Source: Thermoguttaceae bacterium (GTDB lineage Bacteria > Planctomycetota > Planctomycetia > Pirellulales > Thermoguttaceae). Taken from it: a stretch of DNA of 64,000 bases. Positions within the stretch are counted from its first letter, which is position 1, and each line of letters begins with the position of its first letter. Made by a program: the position numbers and the translations under genes. Shown here in pieces: positions 37,495 to 47,225 of the stretch. A model generated the notes under the pieces. That model was not told the origin of the DNA, made no database searches, and saw only the letters and a program-made list of their open reading frames with translations. The stretch is taken from NCBI GenBank assembly GCA_017405595.1, contig JAFRAC010000007.1, positions 416,675 to 480,674 on the forward strand, read 5' to 3'.

Positions 37495-38571
37495 TTAGTC
37501 GTCGATCGCCCCGAACGAACTTCGAAGTTCCTGCCGTTCGTAGTCGATCAGCGCGTCGATGACAGGGGCAAGGTTTCCGGCCAGGATCGAGTCGAGTTTA
37601 TAGAGCGTCAGACCGATACGGTGGTCGGTAACGCGGTTTTCCGGAAAGTTGTAGGTTCGGATCCGTTCGCTCCGGTCGCCGCTGCCGATTTTGCTCAAAC
37701 GCTCTTCCGAGCGCTTCTTCTGCTCGTCGAGGCGTTTCTGTTCGTAGATTCGCGATTTGAGAACGCGCAGCGCTTTCGCCAGATTCTTGTGCTGGCTCTT
37801 TTCGTCTTGACAGCTGACGACGATTCCCGTTTCGAAGTGGGTGAGGCGGATGGCCGAGGATGTCTTATTGACATGCTGTCCTCCTGGCCCGCTCGAGCAG
37901 AAGCGGTCGACGCGGTAGTCTTCCGGCTTAAGGTCGACTTCGACGTCTTCCGGTTCGGCCATCACGGCCACGGTCGCCGCCGAGGTGTGAATCCGTCCTT
38001 TCGCTTCGGTTTCGGGGACGCGCTGAACCCGGTGCCCGCCGCTTTCAAACTGCAGTTCCCGGAAACAGCCTTCCCCCTCAACGCCGAAGACGATTTCCTT
38101 AAACCCGCCCATTTCGGTGGCGTTCATCGACATCAGCTCGATCTTCCACCGGCGGTCTTCGCAGAAATGCTTGTACATTTCGAAAAGGTCGCGCGCGAAG
38201 AGGGCGGCTTCGTCCCCCCCCGTTCCGGCGCGGATTTCGACGATACAGCTGGTCCGGTTCGAGTCGGCGCCGCCGATCGTCATATCGAGCAGTTCGTTCC
38301 AGAGGCCTTCCCGCTCCTCTTTCAGCTGGGGAAGTTCCGATTCGGCAAGCTCTTTCATTTCGGGGTCGGAACCGGCGATCATCTCTTCGGCTTCTTTGAT
38401 CTCCCCGTTCAGGTGAAGAAAACGGCGGTATTTGCCGCAGAGTTTGGCAAGCGAGCCGTACTCCCGCGCGACGGAAGCCATCCGGTCGGCATCGGCGAGA
38501 ACTTCCGGGGCGACCATCTCTTTTTCAAGCACCTCGAAACGGGCGAGTTTTTCATCCAGAAGCTTGCGCAT
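37495..38571 (-). CDS. prfA: Peptide chain release factor 1
   Basis: 358 residues from the ATG at 38571, chosen because GAGG lies just upstream; an in-frame TTG at 38583 falls inside the T-run of the preceding hairpin. RF1 recognises UAA and UAG. The GGQ loop is in [39 protein letters not shown] and [20 protein letters not shown] are typical of RF1. It is preceded by a long nested hairpin that may control it, and followed closely by prmC. Confidence 0.97.
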   Translation of the reverse strand: MRKLLDEKLARFEVLEKEMVAPEVLADADRMASVAREYGSLAKLCGKYRRFLHLNGEIKEAEEMIAGSDPEMKELAESELPQLKEEREGLWNELLDMTIGGADSNRTSCIVEIRAGTGGDEAALFARDLFEMYKHFCEDRRWKIELMSMNATEMGGFKEIVFGVEGEGCFRELQFESGGHRVQRVPETEAKGRIHTSAATVAVMAEPEDVEVDLKPEDYRVDRFCSSGPGGQHVNKTSSAIRLTHFETGIVVSCQDEKSQHKNLAKALRVLKSRIYEQKRLDEQKKRSEERLSKIGSGDRSERIRTYNFPENRVTDHRIGLTLYKLDSILAGNLAPVIDALIDYERQELRSSFGAIDD

Positions 38572-38581
38572 AAAAGACCTC

Positions 38582-38668
38582 AAAAAAAACGGTTATTCCA
38601 CGTTGACGTTCAGCCCCGTTATCGAAGGCCCCGTGAGGGGACGGGAAATCGGTCAAAGCGGAATAACC
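38582..38668 (-). terminator. Four-tier nested hairpin with T8 between rpmE and prfA (terminator or attenuator)
   Basis: On the minus strand the stems nest in order: GGTTATTCC/GGAATAACC (outer arms at forward 38591-38599 and 38660-38668), TTGAC/GTCAA, CCCGT/ACGGG, and CCCC/GGGG with loop TCAC. Eight T follow (38582-38589), then the prfA ribosome site within a few bases. It ends rpmE transcription or attenuates prfA. Confidence 0.75.
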
Positions 38669-38694
38669 TAAAGCGCAGCCGCGGCAGACACGGC

Positions 38695-38937
38695 TCAGTC
38701 TTTCTTGGTTTCTTTGTTCTCTTTTTTGCCGGAGATCTTGATATTGGCGAACTTCCGGCGGAACTTTTCGATACGGCCGGCGGTATCAACATACTTGAGG
38801 CGGCCGGTATAGAACGGATGGCAGGCGCTGCAGATATCGACCTTCAGCTCGGGCTTTGTCGAGCGGGTGGTGAAGGTGTTGCCGCAGCCGCAGGTCACTT
38901 TGGTCTCGACATAGTTGGGATGAACGTTCTTTTTCAT
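38695..38937 (-). CDS. rpmE: Ribosomal protein L31 (zinc-binding form)
   Basis: 80 residues. The start [20 protein letters not shown] and the stretch [18 protein letters not shown] are diagnostic. The four cysteines (CGC and CSAC) show the zinc-binding C+ form rather than the zinc-free paralogue. A Lys-rich tail ([10 protein letters not shown]) is slightly longer than usual. It is transcribed alone or with prfA-prmC, with the structured element between them. Confidence 0.97.
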   Translation of the reverse strand: MKKNVHPNYVETKVTCGCGNTFTTRSTKPELKVDICSACHPFYTGRLKYVDTAGRIEKFRRKFANIKISGKKENKETKKD

Positions 38938-39107
38938 GATCAATTTCCCTTCAAAACAGGAAGAAACGGCTTCCACCCGCAACAGAACGCAAAGCGGAGA
39001 ATAAGCCGGCAAACAGCCCCATTCTACCTTTGGGGGCCTTTTTAACAAGGGGGGGAGCGCCTGCCGGACAGGGGGGAAAGGGGGCGGGAAAGGCCTGGAA
39101 AAGGGGG

Positions 39108-42100
39108 CTATTGCCGGAGTTTCGCCCACTGCTTTTCGAGCCGGACCGACGAAACTTTCATCGCCGTGCCCAGACGCTGGGCAAAGAGGGAAACCTGGTA
39201 CTCTTCGAGCATCCAGCGGTAGAGCGTCCACTCGGGATCGACGAGTCCCGCGCTGTCGATCCGCGCCTTCCGCGCAAAGCAGCGCTGCCAGAGTTCCCCC
39301 AGCTCGGCACTCGAGGCGCGGTCGGCCGCGGCGCCGCCGCTTCGGAGTTTTTCGTAGCGGAGCGGTACGGCTTTCAGGTAACGGGGGTACTCCAAAAGCC
39401 AGCGGGTGGGGGTGAACATGTGAAAATCTTTCGCAAAGAGACGGGCGAAAGTTTCGCGGCTGTCGGATTCCGCCTCCCGAAAGAGTTCGGTGCGGTTCTT
39501 TTCGACGCAGAGGGTCGCTTCGGAATAGGCGCCGGCCAATGCCGGAAGCCAGCGGGCAAGACGCTGGGCCGCCACCGGAATCTTGCGCGCCGCCTCTTGA
39601 ACCAGGCGGTTCATCTCGCCTTCGCTGCGCGGGATGGGGAAAAGCCCGTCTTCGGCGCCTGCGGCCTCTTCGATGGCCAGACGCGCCATCAGCTCCTGGG
39701 CGTCGTCCGCGGTTTTGAAGTGAGGCATCGCCCCGAGCCGAAGGCGGATCCGGTCGATGTCCGGCAGGTGGCCGAGCTGGTATTTGAGGTCGCGGCGGCA
39801 TTGACGCGCTGTCAGGAGAATGACGCCGAGCCGGGTTTGCGTCTCGGCTTTCTCGGGCGAGTCGAACAGGCGCAGCGAAAGGGGGGCCGCGGCTTCGATG
39901 CCGGCATCGGCATATTCCGGCAGAAAGCGCCGGTGACAGAGCGAGGGGGAAACGGTCAGAACCATCTTTTCGCGTTTGAGCGTGACCGTTTCGGGGAGAG
40001 AACCGAAATCCCACTTTTCGACATCGTCGCGCACCCACCGCGAACGGGTGATGGCGGTCAGTGTCCGGCTGACTTTGTCGCCGAGCCGTTTTTCGATTTC
40101 GTCCGGATCCCGCCCTTCGGCAAGAACGTTCCCTTCGGTATCGACAACACGCAGATTCAGCCGGAAGAGGGGGGGAAGCCTGTCGGTATCGAAGTCGTCG
40201 GGGGTCACCAGACAGCCCGCCGCGCGGGAGACGCCGCGGGCCAGCTGCTCGAGAAAGTTTCCGCCGCCGAACGGCAGTTCTTCGGCGAGCTGCTTGGCGG
40301 TCTCGGGCATCGGAACCAGGGGGCGGCGGATCTCTTTCGGAAGCGTTTTGAGGAGCAGGCGGATCTTTTCGTGCAGCAGTCCCGGCACAAGCCAGCCGAT
40401 CCGGTTCGAGTTCTTCAGCTCGCCGAACTCCTCGGGCCGGAGGGTCGCGGTAAGCCCGTCCCGTTCTTCTCCCGGTTCATAGGCGTATGTGAGGGGAACC
40501 GAAACCCCCGAGATGGTCGAGATCTCGTCCGGAAACTCTTCGGCGACCGACGGGACAGCCGTGCCGCCGCAAATGTCTTCGAGTTTCAGGCACAGGCGCT
40601 GTTTTTCCTCTTTGGAAAGCCCGCGGTACCACGCGGCGAGCGTTTTCTTGTCATAAACGCCCTCCGGAATCCGCGCCTCGTAGAAGGCCCGAATCGCGTC
40701 GTTGTCTTTCAGAAGGGAATGCTGCCGCAGTTTGGCCTGGAGAATTCCGACCGACTCGATCAGCGCCTGATTCTTCTCGAAGAAGTCGAGCCGGCAGTCG
40801 AAATCGCCTTGCGCCAGCGCGTGCTCGATGAAAATTTTCCGCGCCTGTTCCGGTTCTTCCGGGCCGTAATGAACCCGGCGTTTCGGCACCAGGATCAGGC
40901 CCAGAAGACTGACGCTTTGCCACGCGTGTACACATCCGGTTTCGCGGAGCCAGAACGGGTCGAACGTTTTTTTCGTGATCAGGTGTTCCGCGAGCGGCTC
41001 GATCCACGCCGGGTCGATTTTGGCGGCGCAGCGCAGATAACGGCGGCTGGTCTCGACCCGTTCGGCGGCGACCACCCATGTGAATTTCTTCCGGAGAAGT
41101 CCGCTTCCGGGCCAAAGAACGAACTTGCCTCCGCCGGCGATACTGTATTCCCCCTTTTCGCTCCGCTGGGCGATCCCGGTGAGCATGCCGGTCAGAATGG
41201 AGCGGTGGACCGCGCCGTACCGTTCGCTCTCCTCGTCAAGGCGCTTTTGCGGCAGAAGCCGCGCCTGACGCATCAGGCGCAGGAGCTGCACGTAAATATC
41301 GGACCACTCTCTCATTCTGTTATACGAGAGAAAATGCTGGCGGCACATCTTGCGAAGCTGCGAGCCGGAAAGCTTCTCCTTCATCTGCTGCCAGAAACGC
41401 CAGAGGGCCAAAAAGCCGAGGAAGTCCGACTCGGCGTTCTGGAAAGGCTCGTGCGCCTCATCGGCTTTCGCGGCGGCTTCGAGCGGCCTTTCGCGCGGGT
41501 CCTGGATTTCCAGGGCCGAAACGATGGCCAGCACGTCTTCGGTGACCCCTTCCTCGATTCCGGCCAGGATGATCCGCGCCAGGCGCGGATCGACCGGCAG
41601 CCGGCTGAGCTGCCGGCCGATTTCGGTGATCTTCTGGTCCTTGTCGATCGCGCCCAGCTCGTAGAGCGTTTTATACCCGTCGAGGATGGTCCCGCGCGCG
41701 GGGGGGTCGAGAAAGGGGAACTTTTCGATCGCGCCCAGCCGGTAGGCGATCGTCTGGAGAATGACCGACGCCAGATTCGTCCGGCGGATTTCCGGCGTTG
41801 TGTATTTTTCGCGGCCGTTATAGTCGGCTTCGCTGTAAAGCCTGATGCAGACGCCCGGCCCGACGCGGCCGCAGCGGCCGGCGCGCTGGTCGGCCGAGGC
41901 GCGCGAGACCGGTTCGATCGGCAGACGCTGCGTACGGCTCCGCGCCGAGTAGCGGCTGATCCGCGCGGTGCCGAAATCGATCACGTAGCGGATTCCCGGC
42001 ACGGTGAGGGAGGATTCGGCGACATTCGTCGCAATCACGATTTTCCGCCATTTGCTCTTCGCGAAAATCTTCTGCTGGTCGGCGAACGAAAGGCGGGCAT

Positions 42101-43190
42101 AGAGGGGGAGAATCTCGGTTTTGCGCGCCGCGTCGTCTCCCGGAATCGGGTGGTGTTTCAGGAGTTTGGCGGTTTCCAGAATGTGGCGCTGGGTCGGCTG
42201 AAAAACGAGAATGTCGCCGCGCCCCAGACGGGCCAGTTCGTCGACCGCCGCCAAAAAGGCCTGTTCGCGGAGTTCCCCCTCGTCGATTTCGCGGCGCCGG
42301 ACCGAACCGGGGTCGTCGGGGTCCTCTTCCAGGGCGAATTCTTCGGGCGGGCGGTAACGGATTTCGATCGGGTAGGATCTTCCCGAGACTTCGATAACCG
42401 GAGCCGGCTTTCCCCGGAATGAAAAGTGTTCGGCGAACCGCTGGGCGTCGATGGTCGCCGAAGTGATGATGAGCCGGAAATCGCGCCGCCGGGCCAGGAC
42501 GCGCTTCATCATGCCGAGAAGAAAATCGATGTTCAGCGAACGCTCGTGCGCCTCGTCGATGATGATGGTGTCATACGCGTTGAAGAGCGGGTCGTGCTGC
42601 GATTCGGCGAGCAGGATCCCGTCGGTCATCACCTTCACCAGCGTGTTTTCGCCCGTTTCGTCGGCGAAACGCACCTTGGAACCGACCCCTTCGCCGAGGG
42701 GGGTGCCGATCTCCTCGGCAATCCGGCGGGCAACCGCACGCGCGGCGATCCGGCGGGGCTGCGTGTGGCCGATCATTCCCCGAACGCCGCGGCCGAGTTC
42801 GAGGCAGATTTTGGGCAGCTGTGTCGACTTGCCGCTGCCCGTTTCGCCGCAGACGACCACCACGCGGTTCTTTCGGATCAGATCGGCGATTTCGGCGCGC
42901 TTCCGGCAGATCGGAAGCTGCTCGTCGTACTTGAGGGGGGGAACGCTCTTCTGCCGCCGCCGCGCCTTTTCGGCCGAAAGGGCGATCTGCTCATTCAGAC
43001 GGGCCAGACCGCGCTCGAACTCCCGGTGCGGCGCCGGGTCGGCGGGACCGGGCGCCGCGTCTTTTCCGGCGGAAGTCAGAAAACGCGAGAACGAGCGGTT
43101 GAGCCGGTTCCATTCCTGCTCCAGAGCCGGACGTTCGGCGGACATGGTTTTCGGCAGAAGCCGTCGGAGACGATCGAGCGAAACGGGCAT
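39108..43190 (-). CDS. hrpA: ATP-dependent RNA helicase HrpA
   Basis: 1360 residues, near the 1300 of the E. coli protein. DExH helicase motifs are complete: [16 protein letters not shown] (I), [16 protein letters not shown] (Ia), [15 protein letters not shown] (II, DEAH), [13 protein letters not shown] (III), [20 protein letters not shown] (V, 20 residues) and [12 protein letters not shown] (VI). The HA2/OB region and the long HrpA-specific C-terminal domain follow. The enzyme works on mRNA or ribosomes. It begins 17 bases after proA and is probably the last gene of an rdgB-proA-hrpA set. A very long antisense frame runs opposite it and is a composition artefact. Confidence 0.96.
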   Translation of the reverse strand: MPVSLDRLRRLLPKTMSAERPALEQEWNRLNRSFSRFLTSAGKDAAPGPADPAPHREFERGLARLNEQIALSAEKARRRQKSVPPLKYDEQLPICRKRAEIADLIRKNRVVVVCGETGSGKSTQLPKICLELGRGVRGMIGHTQPRRIAARAVARRIAEEIGTPLGEGVGSKVRFADETGENTLVKVMTDGILLAESQHDPLFNAYDTIIIDEAHERSLNIDFLLGMMKRVLARRRDFRLIITSATIDAQRFAEHFSFRGKPAPVIEVSGRSYPIEIRYRPPEEFALEEDPDDPGSVRRREIDEGELREQAFLAAVDELARLGRGDILVFQPTQRHILETAKLLKHHPIPGDDAARKTEILPLYARLSFADQQKIFAKSKWRKIVIATNVAESSLTVPGIRYVIDFGTARISRYSARSRTQRLPIEPVSRASADQRAGRCGRVGPGVCIRLYSEADYNGREKYTTPEIRRTNLASVILQTIAYRLGAIEKFPFLDPPARGTILDGYKTLYELGAIDKDQKITEIGRQLSRLPVDPRLARIILAGIEEGVTEDVLAIVSALEIQDPRERPLEAAAKADEAHEPFQNAESDFLGFLALWRFWQQMKEKLSGSQLRKMCRQHFLSYNRMREWSDIYVQLLRLMRQARLLPQKRLDEESERYGAVHRSILTGMLTGIAQRSEKGEYSIAGGGKFVLWPGSGLLRKKFTWVVAAERVETSRRYLRCAAKIDPAWIEPLAEHLITKKTFDPFWLRETGCVHAWQSVSLLGLILVPKRRVHYGPEEPEQARKIFIEHALAQGDFDCRLDFFEKNQALIESVGILQAKLRQHSLLKDNDAIRAFYEARIPEGVYDKKTLAAWYRGLSKEEKQRLCLKLEDICGGTAVPSVAEEFPDEISTISGVSVPLTYAYEPGEERDGLTATLRPEEFGELKNSNRIGWLVPGLLHEKIRLLLKTLPKEIRRPLVPMPETAKQLAEELPFGGGNFLEQLARGVSRAAGCLVTPDDFDTDRLPPLFRLNLRVVDTEGNVLAEGRDPDEIEKRLGDKVSRTLTAITRSRWVRDDVEKWDFGSLPETVTLKREKMVLTVSPSLCHRRFLPEYADAGIEAAAPLSLRLFDSPEKAETQTRLGVILLTARQCRRDLKYQLGHLPDIDRIRLRLGAMPHFKTADDAQELMARLAIEEAAGAEDGLFPIPRSEGEMNRLVQEAARKIPVAAQRLARWLPALAGAYSEATLCVEKNRTELFREAESDSRETFARLFAKDFHMFTPTRWLLEYPRYLKAVPLRYEKLRSGGAAADRASSAELGELWQRCFARKARIDSAGLVDPEWTLYRWMLEEYQVSLFAQRLGTAMKVSSVRLEKQWAKLRQ

Positions 43191-43207
43191 ACGAAACGAA
43201 ACGCCGG

Positions 43208-44467
43208 CTACTCGCGCAGATGGGCGTCGCCGTAGACGATGTATTTATAACTGGTCAGCTCGTTAACGCCGCAGGGGCCGCGGGCGTGGAATTTGTCGGT
43301 GCTGATGCCGATTTCGGCGCCGAGCCCGAAAATCCCCCCGTCGTTCAGCCGTGTGCTGGCGTTGACCATGACCGCCGAGGAGTCGATCTCGGTGGTGAAC
43401 TTGCGGATCGCGTTGATGTCGCGCGAGATGATCGATTCGGTATGGCCCGAAGAATGCTCGTTGATATGCGCGATCGCCTCTTCGATCGAATCGACCACCT
43501 TGACCGAAATCTTCGCGGCCAGGTATTCGGTGTAGAAGTCCTCGTCGGACGCGGGAACCGCTTCCGGACAGAGCGAACAGGTTTTCACATCGCCGCGCAC
43601 CTCGACGCCCTTTTCGGCCAGCGCCCTGACCAGCTTCGGCAGAAGGGCCGGCGCCGCCGACGAATGGACGACAAGCGATTCGGCGGTGTTGCAGGTCCCC
43701 AGACGCTGGCATTTGGCGTTGACCGTCACCTTTTCGGCGACCAGCGGATCGGCATCGGCGTCGATGTACACATGACAATTGCCGGCGAAATGCTTGATCA
43801 CGGGCATCTTTGCCCCGTCGGCAACACGGCGGATCAGCTGCGCGCCCCCGCGCGGAATCGTCACGCTGATGTATTCGGGCATGGCCAGGAACTCGTCGAT
43901 CGCCGCGCGGTCGGTCGTGTTGAGCACCTGAACGGCATCCTGGGGCAGCCCGGCCTCCCGGGCCGCGTCGGCAAGGACGCCGGCCAGAACCAGGTTCGAG
44001 CGGAGCGCCTCCTTCCCCCCGCGCAGAATGACGGCGTTGCCGCTTTTGACGCAGATGGCGGCCGCGTCGGTCGTGACATTGGGCCGCGACTCGTAGATGA
44101 AAAAGACCACGCCGAGGGGAACACGCACTTTTTGGATTTCCAGACCGTCGGGACGGACCGTCGAGTCGATGATCTTGCCGATCGGGTCGGGGAACATCGC
44201 GATTTCGCCGAGAGCCTGGGCCATGCCGGCGAGCGTCTTTTCGGTCAGGCGCAGCCGGTCGATCATGGCGGGGGAAAGGCCGTTCTTTTCGCCGTCGGCC
44301 AGGTCTTTGGCGTTTTCGGCGATGATCTCGTCTTTCCGTTCCAGGAGCTTCTGCGCCGTCAGGCGGAGCCACCGGTTTTTGACGTCGCCGCGCGTTGCGG
44401 CAAGTTTGGCGGAGGCGGCTTTGGCGCGCCGCGCGGTTTCGAGACAGTATTCTTTCAGGTTTTCCAT
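43208..44467 (-). CDS. proA: Gamma-glutamyl phosphate reductase
   Basis: 419 residues. ProA reduces gamma-glutamyl phosphate to glutamate semialdehyde in proline synthesis, using NADPH. The catalytic cysteine lies in KCQRLGTCNTAESLVVH, and VIYESRPNVTTDAAAICVK-like residues (VVFFIYESRPNVT), GNAVILRGGKEA, HFAGNCHVYIDADAD and GLGAEIGISTDKFHARGP match the family. Its normal partner proB is not adjacent. It has a GAGGGAT ribosome site. It follows rdgB by 47 bases. Confidence 0.97.
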   Translation of the reverse strand: MENLKEYCLETARRAKAASAKLAATRGDVKNRWLRLTAQKLLERKDEIIAENAKDLADGEKNGLSPAMIDRLRLTEKTLAGMAQALGEIAMFPDPIGKIIDSTVRPDGLEIQKVRVPLGVVFFIYESRPNVTTDAAAICVKSGNAVILRGGKEALRSNLVLAGVLADAAREAGLPQDAVQVLNTTDRAAIDEFLAMPEYISVTIPRGGAQLIRRVADGAKMPVIKHFAGNCHVYIDADADPLVAEKVTVNAKCQRLGTCNTAESLVVHSSAAPALLPKLVRALAEKGVEVRGDVKTCSLCPEAVPASDEDFYTEYLAAKISVKVVDSIEEAIAHINEHSSGHTESIISRDINAIRKFTTEIDSSAVMVNASTRLNDGGIFGLGAEIGISTDKFHARGPCGVNELTSYKYIVYGDAHLRE

Positions 44468-44514
44468 CGTTCAATCCCTCTTCAATGATTGGTGAAGTCT
44501 GGTGCTATACAGTT

Positions 44515-45135
44515 TTATTCGGAGAGAATCTCGCCGAGGAGAGCCCGCACCGCCGCGATAAAACGGCGGGTCGCGCGGGCGCGGTGGCTGATCGTCGATT
44601 TCAGAAGGGGGGAAAGCTCTCCGAACGATTGATGGTATTCGATGACCTCGAAGAGGGGATCGTAACCGAAACCGTTTTCCCCGCACTGTTCAAAGAGGAT
44701 CCGTCCGCCGCAGTACTCTTCGCAGGCGAACCGGATATTTCCGGCGGGGTCGGACAGCGCCATCGAGCAGGTGTAATGGGCCGTCCGCTTTTCGATCGGC
44801 ACCCCTTCCATTTTTTCGAGGAGCAGAGCGTTGTTCTTTTGGTCGGAATGATTGACCCCCGAAAACCGGGAAGAGTAGATTCCCGGCGCTCCGCCTAGGG
44901 CATCGACCGAAAGGCCGCTGTCTTCGGCGACGGTCCAGCGTTTCGAAAAAAGGGCGTACCCGCGCGCCTTCTTCGCGGCGTTCTCGGCGAACGTGGTTCC
45001 GTCTTCCACAACATCGGGAGCGTCCGGGTAGGCGGCCAGGGTCACAATTTCGATTCCCGTCGGGGCAAGCACCCGCCCCATTTCGATCCCCTTGTTCCGG
45101 TTTCCGGAGCCGAGCAAGATGGTAGCCTTTGACAT
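44515..45135 (-). CDS. rdgB: dITP/XTP pyrophosphatase
   Basis: 206 residues. The family removes non-canonical purine nucleoside triphosphates from the pool. Motifs are ILLGSGNRNKGIEM (usual TxNxxKxxE), TFAENAAKKARGYA, VAEDSGLSVDALGGAPGIYSSR in parts, and GENGFGYDPLFEV near residue 150. A His-Arg pair comes late (ISHRARATRRF). It starts the rdgB-proA-hrpA unit and is divergent from the hemolysin III gene across 70 bases. Confidence 0.95.
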   Translation of the reverse strand: MSKATILLGSGNRNKGIEMGRVLAPTGIEIVTLAAYPDAPDVVEDGTTFAENAAKKARGYALFSKRWTVAEDSGLSVDALGGAPGIYSSRFSGVNHSDQKNNALLLEKMEGVPIEKRTAHYTCSMALSDPAGNIRFACEEYCGGRILFEQCGENGFGYDPLFEVIEYHQSFGELSPLLKSTISHRARATRRFIAAVRALLGEILSE

Positions 45136-45205
45136 AGAGCCCTTTCTGCGTTATGATACTCCTCGGATTTATTGTAACATATTCCGGATTTTTTAAAACA
45201 CCGCC

Positions 45206-45868
45206 ATGCCCGCCGCCACGATCGCCGAGAGGAAGAATCCGTATACACTTGCCGAGGAGCTGGTCAGTTCGATCTCGCACGGGATCGGCGCGCTCCTTTC
45301 GGTCGCGGCGCTCGTTCTGCTGATCGTCCGCGCTGTCAGGCACGCTCCGGACGACGCCACCGCTTCGTGCGTGGTGGGGTTCACCGTCTTCGGCGTCACG
45401 ATGATTCTCCTCTACACGATGTCGACGCTTTACCACTCGATGCTTCCCCGCGGGGCGCGGTTCGTCTTTAAAATCCTCGACCATTCCGCCATCTATCTGC
45501 TGATTGCCGGCACCTATACGGCATTTTGCCTTTCGATTCTGCGCGGCGCGCTCGGCTGGACCCTCTTCGGCCTGATTTGGGGCCTGGCGGCGGCCGGCAT
45601 TGCGCTCGATTCGGTCTTTCTCTGCCGGCTGAAATGGATTTCGTTCCTCCTTTATCTGGCCATGGGCTGGCTCGTCCTCTTTGCGGTGCGCCCTCTGGTC
45701 GCGGCGATCACTCCCCTTTCCCTCAAGTTCCTCATCTTGGGGGGCGTTTCCTATACCGTCGGGGCCGTTTTCTTCGCCATCAAAAGGAAGTGGCTCCACC
45801 CGATATGGCACCTCTTTGTTCTGGCGGGGAGCATCCTTCACTTTTTCGCGGTCTTTTACGCGGTTTAA
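45206..45868 (+). CDS. Hemolysin III / PAQR-family membrane protein
   Basis: 220 residues with seven membrane segments. Conserved motifs of the YqfA/HlyIII branch of the PAQR superfamily are present: SSISHGIGALLSV, YTMSTLYHSM, FKILDHSAIYLLIAGTYTAF and HPIWHLFVLAGSILHF. The scattered His, Asp and Ser residues bind a metal and suggest a hydrolase of the alkaline-ceramidase type. Despite the name, a pore-forming role is not established. The start is the ATG used by homologues (ERKNPYTLAEELVSS). Confidence 0.92.
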   Translation: MPAATIAERKNPYTLAEELVSSISHGIGALLSVAALVLLIVRAVRHAPDDATASCVVGFTVFGVTMILLYTMSTLYHSMLPRGARFVFKILDHSAIYLLIAGTYTAFCLSILRGALGWTLFGLIWGLAAAGIALDSVFLCRLKWISFLLYLAMGWLVLFAVRPLVAAITPLSLKFLILGGVSYTVGAVFFAIKRKWLHPIWHLFVLAGSILHFFAVFYAV

Positions 45869-45952
45869 CCGTTCCTTCGCCGGTTTCCTTTTCCAAACGC
45901 TTCTGCGACCGCGGAACCCCGGCGCTTTGCGGGAAGAGAAGGGGTGTTGTTC

Positions 45953-45981
45953 TTGACCTTTTCCCCGAAAAAGACTACCAT
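45953..45981 (+). promoter_or_regulatory. Promoter of the putative lipoprotein gene
   Basis: TTGACC (45953-45958), 17 nt, TACCAT (45976-45981), about 60 bases before the ATG at 46041. Confidence 0.6.
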
Positions 45982-46040
45982 TCCGCGCCGAAAAACCGGC
46001 GCGGCGAACGGCCGCCGGCGCTGACGATACTGGGGATTTC

Positions 46041-46982
46041 ATGAAACGACGGGAACTCTTGCAAGGACTCCTTCTGGGAACGCTGCTTCTGCCGGCGTTC
46101 TCGTGCCGGGCCCTTATGGAGTACAAACCCCCGAAAAGCGGTTCGGGCGAGAATGATCTGCTCAAATCGAACGTCGGTCCCGATACGGTTACCTGCGACA
46201 TCCTGATCGTCCATATCCCTCACCAGCAGCGCGAACTACTCGAAGAACTGTGGCAGCAGGTTGACGAACAGGTTCTCGATCCCGAGGTGAAAAGCCGGCT
46301 TCTCGGGAACGGGTTCCGCGCCGGAATTATCGGAGCGTCGATCCCCGAACCCCTTTCGCGCCTGATGGAGATCAAGGGACGCGGACTGCGCGAGTCGCTC
46401 GAAGAGGAGGTCAATCTCGAAAAGGAACATGCCTCGCCCCTGACGCTTTCGAAGATTCAGACGCTGCAGCCGAGACAGATTACCGTGATTCCGACCCTTG
46501 ACCAGCCGGTCGATAAAATCCCGGTTCTGAGCAATACCGGGGGAGCCTTTACGGCGGAACTCTACCAGAACGCCAGCACCTCCCTTTCGCTTGCGGCGGA
46601 TCCGCTTTCCGACGGTTCCGTTTCGTTTGAACTGACCCCGTTTTTGACCTTCGGCGATGCCGCTCCGGTGACGAAATACCAGTACGGACAGCTCGTCCGC
46701 ACAACCGAACAGCCGACGAAAACCTTCGATGAACTCCGCTGCGAGTTTCCCCTTCGGCCCGGCCAGTTCCTTGTGGTCGGACCGTCGAACCGGAACGTGG
46801 CGGGGCTGGGACATTACTTCTTCACGCAGGGGATTGGCGACTTTGACTCCAAAATTGTGGTGATCCGGCTTCTTTTCACCCAGCACGACAAGCTTTTCCA
46901 CCAGTTTCCCGGTTTCCAGGAGGTCTATGAGAAGGGGAAAGACGGCAATCTGGTCGCCGTCGGCGCCGATCGGGACGAGTAG
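46041..46982 (+). CDS. Putative lipoprotein, planctomycete-type unknown
   Basis: 313 residues. The N terminus MKRRELLQGLLLGTLLLPAF is a type II signal with a lipobox-like LPAFSC; Cys22 would be lipidated. The mature part has no family I can name. It contains an alpha/beta stretch DTVTCDILIVHIPHQQREL, a helical region with many Glu, and beta-rich C-terminal half ending near VIRLLFTQHDKLFHQFPGF. Such proteins occur as lineage-specific cell-envelope components in planctomycetes. It stands alone with its own promoter and hairpin terminator. Confidence 0.75.
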   Translation: MKRRELLQGLLLGTLLLPAFSCRALMEYKPPKSGSGENDLLKSNVGPDTVTCDILIVHIPHQQRELLEELWQQVDEQVLDPEVKSRLLGNGFRAGIIGASIPEPLSRLMEIKGRGLRESLEEEVNLEKEHASPLTLSKIQTLQPRQITVIPTLDQPVDKIPVLSNTGGAFTAELYQNASTSLSLAADPLSDGSVSFELTPFLTFGDAAPVTKYQYGQLVRTTEQPTKTFDELRCEFPLRPGQFLVVGPSNRNVAGLGHYFFTQGIGDFDSKIVVIRLLFTQHDKLFHQFPGFQEVYEKGKDGNLVAVGADRDE

Positions 46983-47111
46983 AGGCCGGCGGCAGGAGAC
47001 ACGGCGGCGAAACAGATTTTCCCGCCGCTGCGGAGCGCGATCGGCGGAGGCATAAAAAAGTACGTTGGACGCCGCGGTGGAGAACAAAACCGGGCGCCCA
47101 ACGCCATGAAG

Positions 47112-47170
47112 AACGGCGGACCCGTTTTTCCCGCCGTTTTCACAGGGAGACCCCCGTAGGAAGGTCTCCC
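47112..47170 (+). terminator. Two hairpins after the lipoprotein gene
   Basis: AACGGCGG / CCGCCGTT (47112-47138) followed by TTC, then GGGAGACC / GGTCTCCC (47145-47170). They sit between the plus-strand lipoprotein gene and the convergent dsbD gene. Confidence 0.55.
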
Positions 47171-47225
47171 CCTAACAGATTACAACACCGGCCGATCGAA
47201 AAAGTTTCGCGGAAAAAAGATTTTT

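Noticed and set aside
39030..42422. 1130-codon plus-strand frame opposite hrpA
   Set aside because: hrpA on the other strand is a complete, motif-rich gene; the antisense frame is a product of high GC codon bias, with Arg/Gly/Phe-rich nonsense composition.
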